A DNA stretch of 64,000 nt from Aricia agestis (taxonomy: Eukaryota > Arthropoda > Insecta > Lepidoptera > Lycaenidae). Positions 1-10,410 of the stretch are shown here, in pieces (positions within the stretch are counted from its first letter, which is position 1; each line of letters begins with the position of its first letter). The translations under genes and the position numbers were made by a program. Below the pieces are notes generated by a model that worked only from the letters and a program-made list of their open reading frames with translations, was not told the origin of the DNA and made no database searches. The stretch spans positions 10,582,501-10,646,500 of the forward strand of contig NC_056423.1 of the NCBI RefSeq assembly GCF_905147365.1, given 5' to 3'.

Positions 1-197
1 ATAGGAAAAAATTGAAATATATAATGTCTCATTCATCTAAATTCTAGAACTTCAGCAATCGATGTGACATTATAAATTTTTCATCATCAAATAATAGATT
101 TGTCTTAGCTTATCGGTTAATGAAATACATACTTGAGAACAGGGCCAGTGTAAATAATGTAATAATGTATATCTGAATACTTCTTGATAATCCATAC

Positions 198-403
198 CAA
201 TATTATAAATGCGAAAGTGTGTCTGTCTGTCTGTCTGTCTGTTACCTCTTCACGCTTAAACGGCTGAACCGATCGGGCTGAAATTTGGTACAGAGATACT
301 TTGAGTCCCGGGAAAGGACATAGGATATTTTTATCCTGGAAAAATGTACGGTTCCCACGCACTAAACCAATTTTGGCGCAACGGAGTTGCGGGCGTCATC
401 TAG
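198..403 (+). repeat. Helitron-like non-autonomous element, 3' part
   Basis: The segment runs from ATTATAAATGCGAAAGTGTG through a (TCTG)n run and an ACCTCTTCACGC block. It ends with a GCAAC-GGA-GTTGC hairpin followed by GGGCGTCATCTAG and then T. A short hairpin just before a CTAG terminus is the expected 3' end of a Helitron. Diverged relatives lie at 14117-14312, 15020-15212 and 19790-19973 on plus, and 22140-22322, 33258-33395 and 36827-37028 on minus. No coding capacity is seen. The Helitron assignment is inference from the end structure; a non-LTR tail is the alternative. Confidence 0.6.
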
Positions 404-504
404 TCAGTTATAAAATAAACTCCTCTCTTTTTAAAGCAACACAATTGGTTATCGTTTTACTATCCACTAAGCAAGAACATTTTATTACAAAAATGTATTT
501 CGAT

Positions 505-595
505 TTTCGCCCACATTATTTAATTGAAGTGACTAAACAAGTATATCACCATGAGCAAAGTCCATCGCTATCCCGTCGCACAAACAATGGTTACC
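505..595. repeat. Short dispersed repeat, paired with 4232-4312
   Basis: Both copies carry GAAGTGACTAAA, then GTCCATCGCTATCCCGTCGC and AAACAATGG. The copy at 4232 directly follows an ACTAGCTGTCCCGGC Helitron-like terminus, so this segment is probably the interior of the same family. It is non-coding. Confidence 0.5.
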
Positions 596-1630
596 TATAA
601 TTCCAATATTTGTTTAGGAGCTGTGATGTGGATAAGCTGCAGAATAAATGAGTCATCTCCACCAAATAACGCGGCCTCACAGACTAGCTCAGCTGTTGGC
701 TCCATAAAAACATGGTTAATCCAGTAAACAATGCACACACGGGTGAACATAGGAATCGGGCTCATAATTCAGATAACCGATGTAGCGTTATCGCGTAGGC
801 GCCTGCAGCCACACCGTATCTTGTGGGTGTTTCCGTGTTGACCGAGACTTTGATGGAGACCGCTATTGGCTCGACAACGATGCAATAATCTGCACACTTG
901 CCTATTTATTATAGTAGTCAAATATAAAAAAAAAACTGTTAAAACATTAGACATAATCAAAGTGCTGGACCCTGCCAAGGTGACTCGAAAATAAATAAAA
1001 CGGAATCCAAAGTCTCTTTTACAATTGTTATTATTGCTTTAGTAAAATCACCCACGACGATATCTGAGAGTACACAATAATTCTTGTAAACAAAAGAGGA
1101 GTGATCGCAAACATTAGAAATGACGTACAACATACAACGCAGATTAAAGATAATATAACATATTGTTCACGTGAATTCATTCATGCCCCTTATTAACCTT
1201 GATAAAGAGGGCAGGCCCATGCGGAACTGAAATTTACATCCACGATAGCCGTATCTTGAAAGGATGGCCAGTAACCTTATAGTTCGTGATTTTGCAGCTA
1301 TTTAATTATAAATGATTGCCGGCATTACTTCACTTTTATCAGTATACTTAGTTCCTGGCTGTGGACGGTCAGAATTTGCTTTGAGAATCCAAAAATTTAT
1401 AGGTTTGTAGATTAATTGACTTTTGCGCTCTATCTCGGGCTGATTCTTCTTTATCTATCTACCTCGGCTTCACCTGAAAAGAAAAAGAGACCCGGCTTTT
1501 TTGGCTGCAGAAAAGTCGACATAAAGGTATAAAGACAACAATTTCAATAATGAAACGATTAATTTAATTAAAAAGACAAAACGGCAAGCTGAAGAGGAGC
1601 ACCAAATTAACATGAAAATGTTAAAATTAG
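596..1630. other. Intergenic stretch, nothing recognised
   Basis: AT-rich sequence of about 1 kb. Short open frames here lack domain-like composition, splice sites or paralogues in the window. I see no long inverted repeat. Confidence 0.4.
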
Positions 1631-1634
1631 CCCA

Positions 1635-1842
1635 AAAAGGGGGGCTCGGGAGCCCCTTTTTTATTTTGTGACGGTCGCCGGCTGCTCGGCTCCCTCTGTG
1701 TTGTGGTCTTAGTTTAGAACTAACCTAACCCACTTTTGGAATTTCTGAATTGTGTTTGTTTTTGTTTTGGCGGGGGGCAGCGCCCCCCGAGACCTCCTTT
1801 CGGCGGGGCTGCACCCCCCAGTCCCACCGCTTCGGTATCAGT
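1635..1842. repeat. GC-rich repeat with two strong hairpins
   Basis: An island of high GC in AT-rich DNA. It opens with an AAAAAGGGG...CCCCTTTTT hairpin at about 1635-1662. It later holds an 8-bp stem at 1771-1789 (CGGGGGGC / GCCCCCCG, 3-nt loop) and a G/C-rich block near 1800-1835. The open frames through it on both strands are compositional (Pro/Gly runs) and not credible genes. It looks like an inserted repeat unit, but I cannot place it in a named family. Confidence 0.4.
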
Positions 1843-2380
1843 GGTTAAGTTTTTACCCAATTTGTTTAAATTTTTAAAGCATTTACGAATTTGCAAACAA
1901 TATCCAAATACATTATTATAATACCAATTTTCAGTTTTAAAGCTACCTAACAATCGCTGCCAAATGTGTATTTTTATAACGAAAGCTCAAGTTGCCAGCG
2001 AAGAATGTTTGATATCCCCTCGGAAAAATTTGTCGCCACATTAGGTTTTATAATACCTTAACCAGTTTTACACTGATCCCGCTTGATATATTTGATACCT
2101 TACAGTAGCAGCCGTTTTCTAGTTTTTTTGATCCTAGACTTTTGTTGCTTGTATAGTTTAATAGTTGCTAAGATATTTAATCATACAAAGGGTAAAAACT
2201 TATTTCAACACATAATATCTTGTTTGTTAGAACAAACACGGACCTACTGAAATTGTTGTTATTATTGGGCCACGAATTTTTATTTCAGGAATATTCTGAA
2301 AAAAGATGAAACTAACCTTTACAAATTAAATATGCTTAACAATTATAGCTGCATAGAAGTGAGGTTTTTACAATATAGTT

Positions 2381-2660
2381 TTACGGACACACAGTACCAT
2401 CTAGCGTCAACCAGTGGAAGCACTCTCGGGGAACAAGGACAACATGAAACCCCTACTCGATACTAGATGGCGTTAGATGGACTACCTCTAGAAAGGAACT
2501 TCCTGGAACAGTCTGGGACACGTCTCAGCCCATATAAATAGCTGCACGGAGGCAAGCCAGTAATCACTTCAGTTTGGGCTATCTTTGAGCCGACTTCGTA
2601 ATGAAAACTAGTGATCAAGAGTGATACCAGTGAAACCTACCACTTGGCTACGACCTAGGA
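2381..2660 (+). mobile_element. Gypsy-type LTR fragment (copy 1)
   Basis: It shares long stretches with the LTR at 11446-11881: TTACGGACA at the start, AACCCCTACTCGATACTAGA, CCATATAAATAG (a better TATA box than in the other copy) and CACTTGGCTACGACCTAGGA at the end. The terminal third of the LTR is missing. It breaks off exactly where CGACCTAGGA is followed by its near reverse complement TCCTAGGTCG. It sits within the older Harbinger relic. Confidence 0.7.
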
Positions 2661-2725
2661 GTCCTAGGTCGTTGAATATTACTACTAGGAATAGTAAAAT
2701 TATGTAACTTTCTACTTTTTTTAAG

Positions 2726-2832
2726 GAAGAGACTACAGGTGCAGTTGTTGGAGATACATCAACCTTAGACCATCTTATAGATACCAGATATTGGTATAAT
2801 AGAAGATATGCAGACATTGCAAGAAGTTAAAA
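2726..2832 (+). pseudogene. Harbinger Myb-like protein, one exon remnant
   Basis: The exon follows TTTTTTTAAG and matches the 32158-32274 exon of the paralogous element (GAAG..ACT.CAG..GC, GGAGA.AC, ATAGAAGA, ACATTGCAAGAAGTT). The coding frame is largely kept, but the donor site has decayed. In Harbinger elements this accessory Myb/SANT protein helps the transposase bind DNA and enter the nucleus. The next exon begins near 2881 (GCATCCCCC) and is also degraded. Confidence 0.5.
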
Positions 2833-2939
2833 TGATATATAAAATATAAAGGAAGTAATATAGTATTTTTCTAGGCTTGAGCATCCCCCAAGAAACTGTT
2901 GGTTCTCCAGAAAAACATTACAAAAGTTTGCCTAGTAGA

Positions 2940-3097
2940 AATAGTATTGAAAGAACGATTGAAATGTTGAAAGCCAGAGTAGAGTAGAGAGTGGTGGAGT
3001 ATTACACTATAATCCAGAAATGGTATCCAAAAATTTTATAGCTTTCTGTGTTTTGCATAATATTTTTAATAGAGCTAGATTTTCAGCCTTTAGGTTA
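2940..3097 (+). pseudogene. PIF/Harbinger transposase C-terminal remnant
   Basis: Reading across one frame change and one in-frame stop gives the blocks SIERTIEMLKARVE, HYNPEMVSKNFIAF and CVLHNIFNRARF. These match the conserved Harbinger tail in which an ERTFG..K.RF helix carrying the catalytic Glu is followed by an A..VLHN helix. The N-terminal two thirds, including both catalytic Asp, are absent. It lies directly downstream of the Myb-exon remnant on the same strand, which suggests one ancestral autonomous element. Confidence 0.6.
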
Positions 3098-3154
3098 CCA
3101 TATATAATTATTATTAATAAATATTATTCAATGAATACTACATAGAGATTTTGA

Positions 3155-3388
3155 GTGATGCATGAACAAAAGACCCGAAACCTCAAGCAACATCAATTAT
3201 TATATTATTTGGGCGGAAGTATTTTATTGAGTATGTTCACATTTAGTGCTAGTAAGGACTTACACAAATATGAAAGAGCCAAATTAGAAGCAATCGAATG
3301 GTGTATTGAAAATAGTAATTTTCACAGCGACGAAATAAAAAATGTACCGATATTTTATTTTACAAGATGGTTCAAGGTCCTGAATTAA
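3155..3388 (+). other. Unrecognised 77-codon open frame
   Basis: The frame has ordinary amino-acid composition and a Lys/Glu-rich middle (residues about 30-60), ending FTRWFKVLN. It directly follows the Harbinger remnant. I recognise no motif and see no splice sites or paralogue. It may be chance or decayed TE sequence. Confidence 0.15.
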
Positions 3389-4200
3389 AATTCGATGTAG
3401 AATGAATTCTTTAATTTTCTGTTTATGATGGCCCAGATGTACTGAACGTACAGCCGTTCATTCATCTGAGCCAACATTGATTAAGATCCAACAACATAAG
3501 AAACCTCCAAAAACTGAAATGAACATGATTAATTCTGACAACTTCTTAAAATGATAAAACGAAAATTAAAAAATAATCATGTTTTGATTACAACAATTTT
3601 AGGCGACTATACCAAAAAAGTTACAGTATTATACTTTCCCATACCCATATGCACCCGATAAACAGAGATTTAGTGACGTCTCGCACAGTTAACATTTTAC
3701 ATGTAAATGACGCGTAAAATCTCATATTCATTATAACTAATTATGTTACAGCAATTTGTTAGTAAAATATGATTTATGATCGAGGAATCATAGATCGTAT
3801 ATCTTAGTAATTAAAAATGTGTAAATGGATGACATATGTTTTTTTCGGAATGAAACAACCACGAAACAACCTATTTAACAGAAATCTTTTGCAGACGAAA
3901 AGACAAAAATACTAGAAAATATTATTACAAACACGTATGTGACACTATACAAAAAAATTTGCATAAGCAGAATCTACTAAAGTTCACCCAGGCTGAATGT
4001 TTCAATCATTCTAATCACTGGTAACACACGAGAGTTTTATATTTAGCATTCTGTGTGAATAGGCTTGATTTCGTAAAAAAAAAATACTGATTTGATACTA
4101 CTAACACTACTAACATACTTATCTAAGCTAATTGTTACTAACTGTCGCTAACAAATATGGACAAAATTAGTCTGAAATAAAGTTTTATTTATTTATATAG
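3389..4200. other. Intergenic stretch, nothing recognised
   Basis: AT-rich spacer. There is a short palindrome-like stretch near 3430-3475 (CCCAGATG...CATCTGAG). No gene or TE end is recognised. Confidence 0.35.
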
Positions 4201-4203
4201 ATA

Positions 4204-4331
4204 CTAGCTGTCCCGGCAAACGTTGTTTTGCCCATATTATAGAATCGAAGTGACTAAATAACAATGGCTCCATGGCAACGTCCATCGCTATCCCGTCGCA
4301 TAAACAATGGTCGACGTCAGTCTCGAGTTGT
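4204..4331 (-). repeat. Helitron-like terminus (ACTAGCTGTCCCGG family)
   Basis: Read on the minus strand it ends GGGACAGCTAGT, preceded by the short hairpin CAAAC/GTTTG. Relatives with the same terminus are at 27857-28009 and 36249-36378. Its interior matches 505-595. Confidence 0.5.
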
Positions 4332-4550
4332 AATAATTTACTATTATTAATTATCCAACAAATGCACTTGTCAATATTAAAAGTAGCCAGTGGCCGATTC
4401 TCAGACCTACTGAATATGAATGTAAAATTTGGTAAAAATCAGTAAAGCCTCGTTTCGGAGGAATACGGTAACTAATATTGTTACAAAAGAATTTTATATA
4501 TTCGATGAAATTTATTTTTGCAAACAATTTATAGAAAATATCAGAATCAA

Positions 4551-4746
4551 CTAAGGGCCAGTTTCACCACTTCCTGATAAGGCTATCCACCAATTAGCTT
4601 GACAGATCAAGTATGTAGAATCTTTCAAAAAAGTTGTGAATAGCTATTCACAACTTTTTTGAAAGATTCTCCTTATTTCATCTGTCAATTTAAGTGGTAG
4701 ATAGCCTATTCGGCACTTATCAGGAAGTGGTGAAACAGGCCTTTAG
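4551..4746. mobile_element. Palindromic MITE, family A, copy 1
   Basis: About 196 bp bounded by CTAAGGGCC and GGCCTTTAG, with inner arms TTTCACCACTTCCTGATAA and its complement. The centre, 4618-4669, is an exact 52-nt palindrome (GAATCTTTCA...TGAAAGATTC). Two other copies are at 13280-13422 and 35993-36132; their outer arms match but their centres differ. Non-coding, so a transposase supplied elsewhere would be needed. Confidence 0.8.
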
Positions 4747-5340
4747 TCTTGTAATCATATTATGCCTTAGCGCCAGTTTATAAGCAGAGATAATAATTTA
4801 TAGGCTACAGGCTATTTCATAGTAGCTGCGTAATTAGTATGGTATTACACACCCATTAAAAAATACAGAGACGCATATTAACAATTTATACATATTTTTA
4901 TAAATTGTCCGTTTCACTAATATGTCAATTGCAGATCGCATCAAGACATAATTCACGTTAACCATTACTGTAAATCATTATAAACACTAAACGGCGTTAA
5001 AATTGCCGTTGAATTACAAGGCGGGGTGGTCAGTTACTATGTATTTATGATTGGGACGACTTAATAAAGGTACGAATTAGCTTTGATGTATTGTCCACGA
5101 TTCAAAAGTTTCTCCTTTTAACCGACTTCAAAAAGGAGGTTATACATTCGAGTCGAATTCATAACCTCCTTTTAGGGCAGTTCTGGAAATATATGATAAT
5201 ACATGTAATACTTCCATTTGAACCACAGGAATTAGTGGAAGTTCGTAGCGAGGCTAGTATGAACCTAAAAGAACAACAAGCAAAAGATATTAAAAAATAC
5301 AATATGAGTAAAAAGTAAAAACCCAGCATAACACTATGTT
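4747..5340. other. Intergenic stretch with a small inverted repeat
   Basis: The only structure is at about 5118-5175: AAAAAGGAGGTTAT and ATAACCTCCTTTT flank GAGTCGAATTC, headed by ACCGACTTC. The same ACCGACTTCAAAAA-GGAGGTTAT motif recurs in intron 1 of the THAP gene (61406-61750), so this is a fragment of a dispersed repeat. Confidence 0.4.
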
Positions 5341-5592
5341 CTAGGCCTGTGGAGATAATAATAATCATATCTATGGACGCTTCACGTCAGTCTGGCCCCG
5401 TGCTAAGTACCTAAAGGGCCTGTGTTACGGGTACCAGACAACGGAAATATATTTAATACTTTTATACTATACATATATTTAAGATTTTTATTACTTATAT
5501 CATACACATATTTTAATACATATCCAGACCCGGGAACATTGAAAACGGCTTGAGCTACTAACGCGCTCACCGCTGAGCCACAGAGGTCGTCA
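5341..5592 (-). mobile_element. tRNA-derived SINE, copy 1
   Basis: On the minus strand it begins CTCTGTGGCTCAGCGGTGAGCGCG, i.e. a pol III A-box-like TGGCTCAGCGG. The body follows (TCCCGGGTCTGG, ATGTGTAT, TTTCCGTTGTCTGGTACCCG) and it ends in the GTGAAGCGTCCATAGAT tail. The B-box region is partly deleted. Relatives are at 21763-22040 and 46917-47188. Confidence 0.75.
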
Positions 5593-5791
5593 GATCTGGA
5601 TAGAGTTAAAGGTACCGAAAGATGGTTAATCTCAGAAACTTGTTAGTAAATATCAGGGCCCTTATCGTTTGATGAAAGCGATCTCTATGGCCAGGTTCCT
5701 CATTGAAAATACTCTTTTGACTCGTTGGACAAGGTAATGTTTTCTCAGAAGATGTTGATGATTTCTACATCGTAATCATCTGTAACGTGCA

Positions 5792-5793
<2 letters not shown>

Positions 5794-5887
<94 letters not shown>
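5794..5887. repeat. (TA)n microsatellite
   Basis: An almost pure TA run of about 90 bp. The Ile-Tyr frames on both strands come only from the repeat. Confidence 0.95.
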
Positions 5888-5890
<3 letters not shown>

Positions 5891-6149
5891 ATTCCGTAAG
5901 GGACTGTCGCCCTGCCGGCCTGCCGGCACCTATGTACTTACCTGTGTACTGACTTGTAAAAAGAAACAACGGTAGAGATATCAGGGAAATATATTATGGT
6001 GGCATTCAATACCAATCACTGGTTAGTAGCTCCGGACGAGGGAGTGCCAAGCGCACGGGAAAACTAAGATTCACCATACCAATCAGAGAGTATCACACAT
6101 TGAGTGAATTTCGTATTTTAAACTTTTTAAAAACGAATATGAGGACAAG

Positions 6150-6612
6150 TTCTTCACAATTTGAATTGATGGTGTCGTTTATGGAGGAGTATGTTTAAAA
6201 AATAATAATTATTATGTTAACTTTACCAGTGTCTATGAAATGTCTATTAAACCTATAATTGTATAGAAAGCGGGTGGCAAGCTCACGCTTTAAATTGAAA
6301 ATCTTTGGACTTTTCAGATATGGGGATATCACTAAACCAACCTCGGAAACAACTGGCAGATTAAGAAACATGCGATGTTGGGAGCAGTTGGTATATCTGC
6401 TAAATAGTGATGGTAGCAGTAAAACAAACTATTGATAGGTGGAAGAAGGTTTGACATATCTCAATGGGAAGAAAAATACTGCTCGGCTTCATAAAGCAGC
6501 TATAGGTACTGGTGGTGATCTTGCTGCTTTTGCTATGCTCACCGATCTCGAGCAGAGGGTTTAACAATCGGTTGGGGTGCGAAGTGCTACAGGGATGCCT
6601 GCTGGGCTATCA
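6150..6612 (+). pseudogene. Myb/SANT-like DNA-binding protein relic (zeste/Harbinger type)
   Basis: Three blocks fit a Myb/SANT protein of the type encoded by insect Harbinger elements and zeste-like genes: RTSSSQFELMVSFMEEY (6152-6196), CWEQLVYLLNSDGSS (6370-6420), and HKAAIGTGG followed by MLTDLEQRV and VGVRSATG (6490-6595). These are the start, the Trp-anchored helix and the conserved linker of that family. Two adjacent stops near 6433 and a further stop after LEQRV, plus missing sequence between the first blocks, make it non-functional. Confidence 0.55.
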
Positions 6613-8194
6613 CATGCACGCTCCATGGTGTTTCTACCATAGAGCAGGCGAGAACCATTGGGTTTCTTAAACCACGTTTTCGTTGTTTACTTGTGCAACG
6701 ACTCTTACACAGACCCCGAGGGCAAGGAAGCAGCAAGGCTAATACTAAGATATAAAAATGGCATGATAGACGAACAAACAATACTAAAAGCTCCCCGTGA
6801 TAAACATTCTTGACCTTAACGAATCATCAACATACCACCTTCAATCCTCGCCTCCTGTCAAAAAAGACGCGTATCAAAATGTCGTTTAGAAATAGCTAGA
6901 TTCGGAATTTAAGTAAAAAATATAATATACTTAAAAGAAATATTAGAGTTAACTTTAAAATTGCCAAAAAAGAATATTTTTAAAAATGACTATGGTCCAA
7001 ATTGGTCTCCAATAATATAATTGGTCAACAAAACGTAACAGTCTAAGCCATAGTTACTTATCATGTATTCTTTATAGACTGGACCTATTCTAATTATTCT
7101 AAATTTCATTTGAAATTATAGTCTTGCGTACATTTTATCGATTTTTTTATCGATAATAATAATCATCCGTGGGCGACGTCGCTTAACGCCGGTTAAATAT
7201 TGCATAACAGTGGTTTAATTGAACGTATAAAGTTAATATTGGATGACCATAACAGTTTCATATAAATTGCTTTGTTAATACGTTTGAATATAAAATGAAG
7301 TTGCTAGATGGCTTAATAATAAAATAGATTGAAAAAAATAAAGCATGCTTCTGCTCACAATTTGTTTATTGCGTTACATCCTGTTCTTTCTTACATGATA
7401 TTTTGTTTCAGATTCCTGTTAAGATGTTCCGATCGAATTAATTTGCATTTAAAACGATTTAGGTTGTACGAATAACACTGTGTCAACATAATAAAAGTTT
7501 CCCATGTACATCTAACCTCAACCCCCGTAGTTTAATGTGGGGCACAACAATGAACCATTTAGTCAAATACAGACGCGAGGAGATAGAATCGAATTGGGAT
7601 GATAATTTTATGTCTACAATCTACATCATACACAACGAATGGCTCCAAGTACTTTATATAAAAGGACCATGCTGTGATCAATTTACAATAAACCTATGGA
7701 AATAACTTAATTGAACTATTTCGTAAAGGGCAAACAATGAGATCGAAATATCGTAAAGGTTTTAATTTATGATTCAAGTGTGTCGTTAGTGTTAAATTGT
7801 CGATATATTTACACTTACACTTCTTCAGTCTTTCAGTGTTACCTGCCGTCAAAGCTCTTGCATTTATAATTGTTAGATAACATCTAAAATATTATATGAA
7901 TAAATAGGTAAACAAAAATAAATGATTTTGTACACAAAATCATGTTCACCGTACGTTTCCTCGAATATGAAGCCTCTGGCTGTTGATTCTGGCCGCTAAT
8001 TAGAGCTGAGTTAGCTCCATCACGGAGCCGCCGACAGCGGGCGGGACGCGGGTAGACCACACACAATATAACGGGTTTCAATATTATTTTGCAATGCCAT
8101 GCTTAATCGGATGCTTAGCTATAAACGGGTTCAGTTTTAAAAAATTGAAGTTTTAAAGCTCTCAAACGTCACATGCGAGTGTAACGTTAAATGA
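6613..8194. other. Intergenic stretch, nothing recognised
   Basis: AT-rich spacer of about 1.6 kb. A local GC-richer patch near 7970-8060 has short minus-strand frames but no motif. No inverted-repeat element or TE terminus was recognised. Confidence 0.35.
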
Positions 8195-8195
8195 G

Positions 8196-8372
8196 TACGT
8201 TAAAGGACTACGCACAAAAAAAAACCCATAGTCGATTAAAATTATTTACGTAAATTTTAAATATGCAACTCATTTTATTCAAAACCATAACCAAAACCGA
8301 TAATTTGAAAAAATAAATCTGAGATACACAGTGTGGTATCTACTTCGAATCGACTAGTTCCATTGTTTTGGG
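8196..8372. repeat. Dispersed repeat B, uninterrupted copy
   Basis: Matches 16190-16358 plus 17677-17715 (AAACCCATAGTCGATTAAAAT, AACCATAACC.AAACCGATAA, GTGTGGTA, TCTACTTCGAATC.ACTAG). In this copy GTGTGGTATCTACTTCGAAT is continuous. In the other copy the mariner sits at that TA. It therefore serves as a paralogous empty site. The family is unnamed and non-coding. Confidence 0.75.
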
Positions 8373-9199
8373 CAGTATACCTTTTTGTTAGTTATACCTT
8401 TTGGGCATTCGCCTTTTATTATTTAAATCCACCCGAAAAGTTTTATAGAAAGTACGCTCAAACTACGAGTACCACTGCAGGCTTGACACCGTCACAATAA
8501 TATCTTACTGTGACCTCAACCCACGGCTGCGTCAGTCACTACAAGATAACTCTCAGCAATAATTATGTCGTGGTGACAGTTAACAAAATGCACTGCCTCA
8601 GTGCAGCGCACACTAGACACAATTTATTTTCAAAATGACGTTCGATGGGCGAACTGAGAACCGAACTTAAGAGGCCCTAAAAATATTATTTCATATCACT
8701 ATCGACAAAACCAATTAAGCAGTTGCCAGACCAAATTATTATAAGACTTGAATTTGCTAGCGAGTGACCAAGGCAGACAAGAAAGTGAACCGTAATAGAA
8801 ACTAAAAAACCACCCCTGGTTTGGAGTGTTAGCTTAGCATGCTTCGTATTTAACACTCGCTTGTGTCATTTTCGTCACTTACTAAACATGATTTTATTTT
8901 AATTATAAATGATCCAAATGACCTTTAAGGTATTGTAATAACGTAATATCTGTGCTATTGTAATAACGGAAAGCTCAGTTGTCTTTGTACAAAATGTCTA
9001 TAGTGTTGAAACACCCTACTAAGTTGTTACTAGTTGCACAATAGTATAATTTACAATTATTAAACTTGTACTGTTATCAACGATTTTCACCTAGTACCTA
9101 CAGCTAGTACAGTTTTGTATTTTGTACTACAAGTTGGAGAAAGCTAAGATTAGATCAATATCATTTGCAAGTCGGAGTGGGTAAGTTTGGTTGTTTAAC
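8373..9199. other. Intergenic stretch, nothing recognised
   Basis: AT-rich spacer. A short direct repetition, ATTGTAATAACG, occurs twice near 8932-8967. No gene is supported. Confidence 0.35.
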
Positions 9200-9528
9200 T
9201 TAAGGAGCCGGGTGCCATAGAAATTCTCATACATACGTAATACCAAAATCATTTGCTCATACGAAAACATTTAACATGTTTGAGTTATTTTTCAACTTAA
9301 AATAGTAATTACCTACGTTCCTGTAAAAAAAAATACTACAAAATATTTAAGTCACACTAAAAAATATTTTTTAGTATTTAAATATTTTGTAGTAAATTTT
9401 TGTGCAGGAACGTAGGTAATTACTATTTTAAGCTGAAAAATAACTGAAACATTTTAAATATTTTCGTATGAGAAAATGAATTTGGTATAACGTTTTTATG
9501 AGAATTTCGATGGCACCCGGCCTCTTAA
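9200..9528. mobile_element. Long palindromic MITE, family C
   Basis: Two arms of about 150 bp begin TTAAGGAGCCGGGTGCCAT and end ATGGCACCCGGCCTCTTAA, with imperfect complementarity throughout (AGTAATTACCTACGTTCCTG pairs with its complement near 9405-9425). The TTAAG.../...CTTAA boundary may include a TTAA or TAA target site. A one-armed relative is at 21254-21357. Confidence 0.75.
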
Positions 9529-9858
9529 CCGTAAGACTGAATTTAAATCGCCCCAAATTAATTAGGGCAGTTGTCGAATCTACCAGCAAAAGCACAGATT
9601 TTAGTTAAGTACATATATATTTATAGCTTCTTCTTATTGATAAAGTACTTCCTATATAATCGCAAATATACCAAAACAGCAGTAACCTTGTGAAAACAAA
9701 CGAACGACAGTGCTGTCTCTAACAAACAATCGAGGAACAACGGCATTCAATAAGTTCAATCTCTTTGTGGCTGTTAATTTTTCGTGTTCCTGCAGCAAGG
9801 CCTTCTATCGCGGATTGCTTAATGGTGTTTTATTTTTATAAAATATATATTTTTAACC

Positions 9859-9966
9859 ATGGCGCGTACAATACTCATATTGGAAGCTCCACGTGAAGAA
9901 GAAAAGATACAGCGCAATTCAGACGACTCATTCCCGACAAAGCACAGGCAGCGAAACTATCTGACT
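9859..9966 (+). CDS. Possible short first exon
   Basis: ATG in a good context (AACCATGGCG) opens 36 codons (MARTILILEAPREEEK...) ending at ACT|GTGAGT, a consensus donor, in phase 0. The segment is acidic/basic and polar. No downstream partner exon could be recognised, so this is weak; the open frame simply continues into the putative intron to a stop at 10041. Confidence 0.15.
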
Positions 9967-10152
9967 GTGAGTTTTTCAATCAATAAAATTTATTTGAGCC
10001 CGTTACAGGCTGAACAAGAAGCTGTTTGTAGATTTCCTTAATGAGATTAGGCCTAACATGGCTCTAATTTTAAGAAGAACAAAAGATAATGTAAAAAGAA
10101 AAAGATGAAGAAGACGTGTGATTTTAAAATCACAATATATGTTGTATACAGT

Positions 10153-10410
10153 GTGTTAGTTTAAATACCATTATCCTTGAAACCATCAAATGAGCCCGTC
10201 AAAATGAACTTTTATAACTTTTTCTATGAGAACAATTCTGGGAACACAAAAAAATGCCGTCTAAAAACCCATACGGATGCCCGGATCGGCAATTTGTATG
10301 GGTAAGAAGACGGAGTTTTTTGAGTTCCCAGCATTATTCTCATAGAAAAAAGTTGTTCATTTTGACGGGCTCATTTGATGGTTTCAAGGATAACGGTGTT
10401 TACACTAACA
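10153..10410. mobile_element. Palindromic MITE, family D
   Basis: Arms read ATTATCCTTGAAACCATCAA.. on the left and the complement on the right, with inner segments ATGAGCCCGTCAAAATGAAC and GTTCATTTTGACGGGCTCAT pairing exactly. A unique centre (GCCGTCT...AGACGG) is about 60 bp. The outer edges TGTTAGT...ACTAACA extend the repeat. Single copy in the window and non-coding; the 66-codon open frame inside is a by-product. Confidence 0.75.

Larger units (their letters stand above)
2220..3110 (+). mobile_element. PIF/Harbinger relic split by an LTR fragment
   Basis: The stretches 2225-2380 and 2700-2900 align by eye to 31810-31950 and 32140-32400, the Myb-protein region of the 30,954-32,907 element, including an intron, one exon and the start of the next exon. 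In this copy an LTR fragment (2381-2660) has landed in the intron. A Harbinger transposase C-terminal remnant follows at 2940-3097, which the other copy lacks. I found no terminal inverted repeats. Confidence 0.6.

Noticed and set aside
5745..5975. Ile-Tyr repeat proteins on both strands
   Set aside because: Pure (TA)n microsatellite; the frames are open only because of the repeat.
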